Part shown: positions 5,972 through 8,676 of the stretch, piece by piece | How the letters are laid out: each line of letters opens with the position of its first letter | How positions within the stretch are numbered: position 1 is the first letter of the stretch | NCBI GenBank assembly: GCA_903944255.1 | Contig: CAJARE010000168.1 | Span: 1-8,676, forward strand | Reading direction: 5' to 3' | DNA: 8,676 nt | Origin: an uncultured beta proteobacterium | GTDB lineage: Bacteria; Pseudomonadota; Gammaproteobacteria; Burkholderiales; Burkholderiaceae | Made by a program: the position numbers and the translations under genes | Notes under the pieces: generated by a model | The model's database searches: none | Seen by the model: only the letters and a program-made list of their open reading frames with translations | What the model was told of the DNA's origin: nothing

Positions 5972-7345
5972 TTAAGCCTTGCTAGCGGGGAAAGACTTCA
6001 GGTATGCAACGGGCTGACTAGGATCAAACTCTTTACCCATGATCTTGTCCTTTTTATAACCCGTCTTAGCCATAGGCGGAATAGCAATCTTTGTCTCGCC
6101 CATATATTTCTTAGCATCAGTCAAGAGAAATACTTTCTCAGAAATATCTTTGTAGTTCACGTCTCCCTTGACGTAACCCCAACGTTGCATTTGGGTCAAC
6201 ATCCAAGTCGCCATGGAATACCAAGGAATCGGATTGAAATCAATACGATCAGGTACATTTTGAACATTACCCAATCCATCGGCGAACTTACCGGTGAGAA
6301 CTTGCATGACGACTGTCTCTGGCTGATTAAGATAATTAGGAGCAGAGATAACCTTGGCGATCAACGGCCTATTGTTTGGATCACGAGCCATCGTAGAAGC
6401 GTTGAGGACAGCGCGATATAAGGCAGCAAATGTATTGGGATTCTTCTTAATAAATTCTTCAGAGGTTCCAAACGCGCAGCATGGATGACCATCCCAAATT
6501 TCTTTAGTCAGGATATGAATAAAGCCTACCTCATCGTAGACTGCACGCTGATTAAATGGATCAGGCCCCAAGAAACCATCAATATTGCCAGCGCGTAAGT
6601 TGGCAACCATTTCTGGTGGAGGTGTTACACGAATCTGAATATCCTTATCTGGATCTAAGCCCGCATTTGCTACGTAGTAGCGCAATAAGAAGTTATGCAT
6701 GGAATACTCAAATGGAACAGCAAACTTCATACCTTTCCAGTTTTTAGGATCACGATTGTCTTTATGCTTATTGGCTAGAGTAATTGCTTGACCATTGACG
6801 TTTTGTATAGTCGCTACCCGCATTTGACTAGGATCAGATCCCAAGCCCATCGACATTGATAGTGGCATAGGTGAGAGGAAATGAGATGCATCATGTTCTT
6901 TGTTTAGCATCTTGTCGCGAATCAAAGCCCAACCGGCAGTCTTATTCAAGGTTACATTTAGACCCTGCTTCTTATAAAAGCCCAGGGGGTCTGACATAAT
7001 CAGTGGAGTTGCGCAGGTAATTGCAATAAAACCAATTTTTAAATCTGGCTTTTCCAATGGTGCTTTTTCTTGTGCCATCGCTTGCAAAGATCCAATCGGC
7101 AAGAAGCCAGATAAGGCGCTCATTGCACCTCCAGCACCAACTGCCTTCAAAAATGCACGTCTACGATCTTCTTGAGGAAACAATGCCTTCACTAAACTTG
7201 CCTCTACAAAATCAGCACTCATTTTTTCTTCATCGATCTTTGCCGATAGGTCAAGCGCATGATCTGCATCAGATGCATGGCGGCCACAACTACAGCGACT
7301 ACTAAATAAAGGTCTATCAGGATCAAAAGGGCGATATGAATTCAT
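5972..7345 (-). CDS. NrtA/CmpA-family ABC transporter substrate-binding protein with Tat signal and Cys/His N-terminal extension
   Basis: 457 residues from the ATG at 7345, close to the usual NrtA size. It should capture the anion in the periplasm for the NrtBD-like pair encoded downstream; cynS at the operon end points to cyanate (inference). A twin-arginine signal is clear: RRRAFLK at 61-67, a hydrophobic run from 68 to about 85, and cleavage expected after AMA at 89-91. Unusually, 60 residues precede it, including CSCGRHASDADH (18-29). The mature domain has DLKIGFIAITCATPLIMSDPLGF (starting at 101), GWALIRDKM (138-146), NVNGQAITL (182-190), FEYSMHNFLLRYY (212-224) and KEIWDGHPCCAFG (281-293). 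Trp139, Gln186 and His217 may match NrtA ligand residues (by eye). TTGGAG at 7352-7357 supports the ATG over an in-frame TTG at 7381. It is the first gene of the operon. Confidence 0.92.
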   Translation of the reverse strand: MNSYRPFDPDRPLFSSRCSCGRHASDADHALDLSAKIDEEKMSADFVEASLVKALFPQEDRRRAFLKAVGAGGAMSALSGFLPIGSLQAMAQEKAPLEKPDLKIGFIAITCATPLIMSDPLGFYKKQGLNVTLNKTAGWALIRDKMLNKEHDASHFLSPMPLSMSMGLGSDPSQMRVATIQNVNGQAITLANKHKDNRDPKNWKGMKFAVPFEYSMHNFLLRYYVANAGLDPDKDIQIRVTPPPEMVANLRAGNIDGFLGPDPFNQRAVYDEVGFIHILTKEIWDGHPCCAFGTSEEFIKKNPNTFAALYRAVLNASTMARDPNNRPLIAKVISAPNYLNQPETVVMQVLTGKFADGLGNVQNVPDRIDFNPIPWYSMATWMLTQMQRWGYVKGDVNYKDISEKVFLLTDAKKYMGETKIAIPPMAKTGYKKDKIMGKEFDPSQPVAYLKSFPASKA

Positions 7346-7351
7346 TTGTAT

Positions 7352-7357
7352 CTCCAA
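7352..7357 (-). promoter_or_regulatory. Ribosome binding site that sets the binding-protein start
   Basis: TTGGAG on the minus strand lies 6 nt before the ATG at 7345-7343. An in-frame TTG at 7381 lies upstream of this site and would place it inside the coding region, so the ATG is chosen. Confidence 0.65.
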
Positions 7358-7438
7358 GTGGTTTTTAATAAGTCGATTCAAATTAAAAAAATCTATGCCC
7401 CATTGTTATCAAGCTAGTAAGGGCAGATCTTCAGTGGA

Positions 7439-7477
7439 TGCACCAAAGCCTAACGAGTAAGTTTTCTGTGCACCAAA
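7439..7477. repeat. Direct repeat TGCACCAAA, two copies 30 bp apart
   Basis: TGCACCAAA occurs exactly at 7439-7447 and 7469-7477. The 30-bp spacing is close to three helical turns, so bound proteins would face the same side. The sequence equals the left half of an NtrC site. They lie about 94-132 bp upstream of the binding-protein start. Confidence 0.5.
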
Positions 7478-7484
7478 TAAGTGA
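7470..7484. promoter_or_regulatory. NtrC-like binding site 1
   Basis: GCACC-AAATA-AGTGA resembles the enterobacterial NtrC dyad GCACC-N5-GGTGC, with a full left half and three of five bases in the right half. It is centred about 132 bp upstream of the cyanate operon's first start codon. Confidence 0.35.
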
Positions 7485-7571
7485 ACATCAATTTTTATTG
7501 TCCAAAATGATGAAAACCTTATTTAAGAAGCTTTAATGACATATCAGCGCTGAACAAGGCCCTCTAAAATC

Positions 7572-7586
7572 GCCCCAAAATAGTGC
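7572..7586. promoter_or_regulatory. NtrC-like binding site 2
   Basis: GCCCC-AAAAT-AGTGC matches the NtrC dyad GCACC-N5-GGTGC with one change in each half and the exact 5-bp spacer. It lies about 234 bp upstream of the cyanate operon start, a usual distance for an enhancer. It could also serve the DUF1348 gene, whose start is 94 bp away on the other side. Confidence 0.45.
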
Positions 7587-7680
7587 GCGATTGAATTATT
7601 AGCCCTCTGTGAGTAGCGATCTAGTGAGTAAGCTTGCCTATCAATAACTTCGCAATGAAATCAGAAAGCACTAACAAATC

Positions 7681-8148
7681 ATGGAACAAAAACTACCGCT
7701 ACCCCCTTTTACTAAGGAGACGGCCATTCAAAAGATTCGCATGGCTGAAGATGCTTGGAATACGCGTGATCCAGAAAAAGTTTCTTTGGTTTATACCGAA
7801 GATACGATTTGGCGTAACCGTTCTGAATTTCCCAGGGGGCGCGAGCAAGTTAAAGAATTTCTACGCCGCAAGTGGGCGAAAGAACTTGATTACAGACTCA
7901 TTAAAGAGCTATGGGCTTTTACAGATCATCGCATTGCTGTTCGCTTTGCCTATGAGTGTCACGATGATTCAGGGAACTGGACCCGAAGTTTTGGAAATGA
8001 GAACTGGGAGTTCAATGACAATGGTTTTATGATGCGTCGCTTTGCTAGCATCAACGATTTACCGATTAAAGAGTCAGATCGAAAATTCTTTTGGCCTCTG
8101 GGTAGAAGACCAGATGATCATCCTCCTCTAAGTGACTTTGGTTTTTAA
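7681..8148 (+). CDS. DUF1348 nuclear-transport-factor-2-like protein
   Basis: 155 residues, the normal full length for this family. The order PPFTKETAIQKIRMAEDAWNTRD (8-30), TIWRNRSEF (42-50), GREQVKEFLRRKWAKELDYRLIKELWAF (53-80), RIAVRFAYECHDDSGNW (84-100), NENWEFNDNGFMMRRFASIND (106-126) and WPLGRRPDDHP (138-148) follows the DUF1348 pattern from end to end. It should be a small cytoplasmic alpha+beta barrel with a hydrophobic pocket, like SnoaL and ketosteroid isomerase. No reaction is established for DUF1348, so none is claimed. An in-frame TAA at 7672-7674 rules out any longer start, and no Shine-Dalgarno sequence precedes the ATG. It is divergent from the cyanate operon and convergent with the HPP gene. 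Confidence 0.9.
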   Translation: MEQKLPLPPFTKETAIQKIRMAEDAWNTRDPEKVSLVYTEDTIWRNRSEFPRGREQVKEFLRRKWAKELDYRLIKELWAFTDHRIAVRFAYECHDDSGNWTRSFGNENWEFNDNGFMMRRFASINDLPIKESDRKFFWPLGRRPDDHPPLSDFGF

Positions 8149-8177
8149 TATATCAAGCTAAGCACCCTAAACCTTAA

Positions 8178-8676
8178 CTACTTATCCCAAAGGCTCCATT
8201 CTAGAGATGGGGGGGAGGGTTGCGTCCAAGATACAGGGTATTTAGTAGAACCCACTCCTAGTCGACTCCAAATATAAGCAACGATAAAGATAATGGTAAC
8301 GCCAGATAAGACCGATATTCCTAAATGAATAAAGTCAGCATGCCCATGAATCATGATCAGGGGGTTTGCTCCAGCGGGGGGATGGACGCATCGCACCATT
8401 AATAAGACAGCAATCGTCACCACTACCGCAAGCACATAAACCCAAAAAGCATCTCCGAATAATTGGTAGGCAATGATGCCAATAAGGGCACTAATTAAAT
8501 GGGCACCGAAGACTGCTCTTGGTTGTGCAGCTGGTGCTGAAGTAAACACAAATAAAAATAATGCAGTTCCACCCAAGGATGCCAACATCAGTGGAGAAAA
8601 AACGTTCGTTGCCCATAAAGCCAAGCTAATGGCTACTGAAGATCCTAATAAAACCCATAACAAACGTAGAATCAGA
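8178..8676 (-). CDS. HPP-family integral membrane protein (N-terminus beyond window)
   Basis: The frame is open from the TAG at 8178 to the right edge; about 166 residues are visible. In-frame there is a TTG at 8663 but no ATG near the N-terminal side, and the reading continues upstream of it as Leu-Ile-Leu-Arg, so the true start is probably outside the window. Counting from that TTG, hydrophobic segments lie near 2-18, 23-42, 52-70, 73-91 and 114-133. The family's name motif HPP is at 94-96 in VRCVHPPAGANPL. SAPAAQPRAVFGAH (42-55) is also typical. Some HPP proteins in cyanobacteria and plant chloroplasts transport nitrite; bacterial members are mostly uncharacterised. Nearness to a cyanate operon makes a nitrogen-related role possible, but it is unproven. 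A C7 tract lies in the coding strand near the 3' end. Confidence 0.88.
   Translation of the reverse strand, partial: LILRLLWVLLGSSVAISLALWATNVFSPLMLASLGGTALFLFVFTSAPAAQPRAVFGAHLISALIGIIAYQLFGDAFWVYVLAVVVTIAVLLMVRCVHPPAGANPLIMIHGHADFIHLGISVLSGVTIIFIVAYIWSRLGVGSTKYPVSWTQPSPPSLEWSLWDK

Larger units (their letters stand above)
7346..7680. promoter_or_regulatory. Divergent 335-bp control region between the cyanate operon and the DUF1348 gene
   Basis: This gap holds no gene that I can support. It must carry the start signals for the cyanate operon (minus strand) and for the DUF1348 gene (plus strand). It contains two NtrC-like dyads (7572-7586 and 7470-7484), a TGCACCAAA repeat (7439 and 7469), a perfect 10-bp palindrome TCAGCGCTGA (7544-7553) and a GTGAGTA repeat (7609-7615 and 7624-7630). 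A loose sigma-70-like pair on the minus strand is TTGATA (7412-7407) and TTTAAT (7387-7382) with 19-bp spacing, which is too wide to trust. No regulator gene such as cynR lies beside it. Confidence 0.6.

Noticed and set aside
4589..7305. Several short plus-strand open frames opposite the cyanate transporter genes
   Set aside because: All are antisense to strong family matches and show no domain features.
7375..7410. Possible sigma-54 promoter on the minus strand (GGGGCATAGATTTTTT)
   Set aside because: It has a GG near -24 but lacks the GC required at -12; no other GG-N10-GC pair was found in the leader.
7382..7412. Sigma-70-like pair TTGATA / TTTAAT on the minus strand
   Set aside because: Spacing of 19 bp and AT-rich surroundings make a chance match likely; kept only as a remark in the control-region entry.
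7544..7553. 10-bp palindrome TCAGCGCTGA
   Set aside because: Perfect but short, not linked to a known operator, and expected by chance at this scale; mentioned only within the control region.
7609..7630. GTGAGTA direct repeats 15 bp apart
   Set aside because: Only 7 bp each, with no known factor; probably chance.
7634..8032. 132-residue plus-strand open frame starting at ATG/TTG-like codons upstream of the DUF1348 gene
   Set aside because: It overlaps the DUF1348 frame for most of its length, has no recognisable family features, and the other frame matches DUF1348 from end to end.
1..8676. tRNA, rRNA, riboswitch, CRISPR, insertion sequence or phage features
   Set aside because: No cloverleaf, repeat array, transposase, terminal repeats or aptamer-like leader was seen on either strand.

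Overview
The window is AT-rich, Gram-negative chromosomal DNA with short intergenic gaps. The gene families point to a betaproteobacterium of the Burkholderiaceae, and a small-genome freshwater lineage such as Polynucleobacter is my best guess. The reasons are a Bug-type (TTT) solute receptor inside a CoA-thioester operon, a proteobacterial NrtA-like Tat-exported binding protein, and the base composition. This is recognition by eye, not a database match.

Left part (1-2876, + strand): a tight run of four genes. It holds the tail of a hot-dog-fold (MaoC-like) protein, a complete MaoC-family hydratase, a Bug/TctC periplasmic binding protein, and a family III (CaiB/BaiF) CoA-transferase that starts 2 nt after the previous stop. 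Together they look like capture of a carboxylate, its activation to a CoA thioester, and hydration of an enoyl-CoA. The substrate cannot be named from this sequence.

Middle (2902-3597, - strand): a nitroreductase-family flavoenzyme, convergent with the CoA-transferase. An imperfect hairpin spans the two 3' ends, and a perfect 11-bp dyad lies 44 bp upstream of the start.

Right-centre (3768-7345, - strand): a four-gene operon of NrtA-like Tat-dependent binding protein, NrtB-like permease, NrtD-like ATPase and cyanase (CynS), closed by a strong hairpin terminator with a UACG loop. The likely job is import of cyanate and its conversion to ammonia and CO2 as a nitrogen source or detoxification route. 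No cynR or cynT is in the window. The 335-bp leader upstream carries two NtrC-like dyads and a phased TGCACCAAA repeat, which suggests nitrogen control, but I found no proper sigma-54 promoter.

Right end (7681-8676): a DUF1348 (NTF2-like) protein on the + strand, convergent with an HPP-family membrane protein on the - strand that is cut by the window edge. Some HPP proteins are nitrite transporters, so it may extend the nitrogen theme.

No RNA genes, mobile elements, CRISPR arrays or clear foreign DNA were seen. Every gene belongs to a known family. The points most worth follow-up are the Cys/His-rich extension before the Tat signal of the binding protein, its unusual ligand-loop sequence, and the NtrC-like sites.
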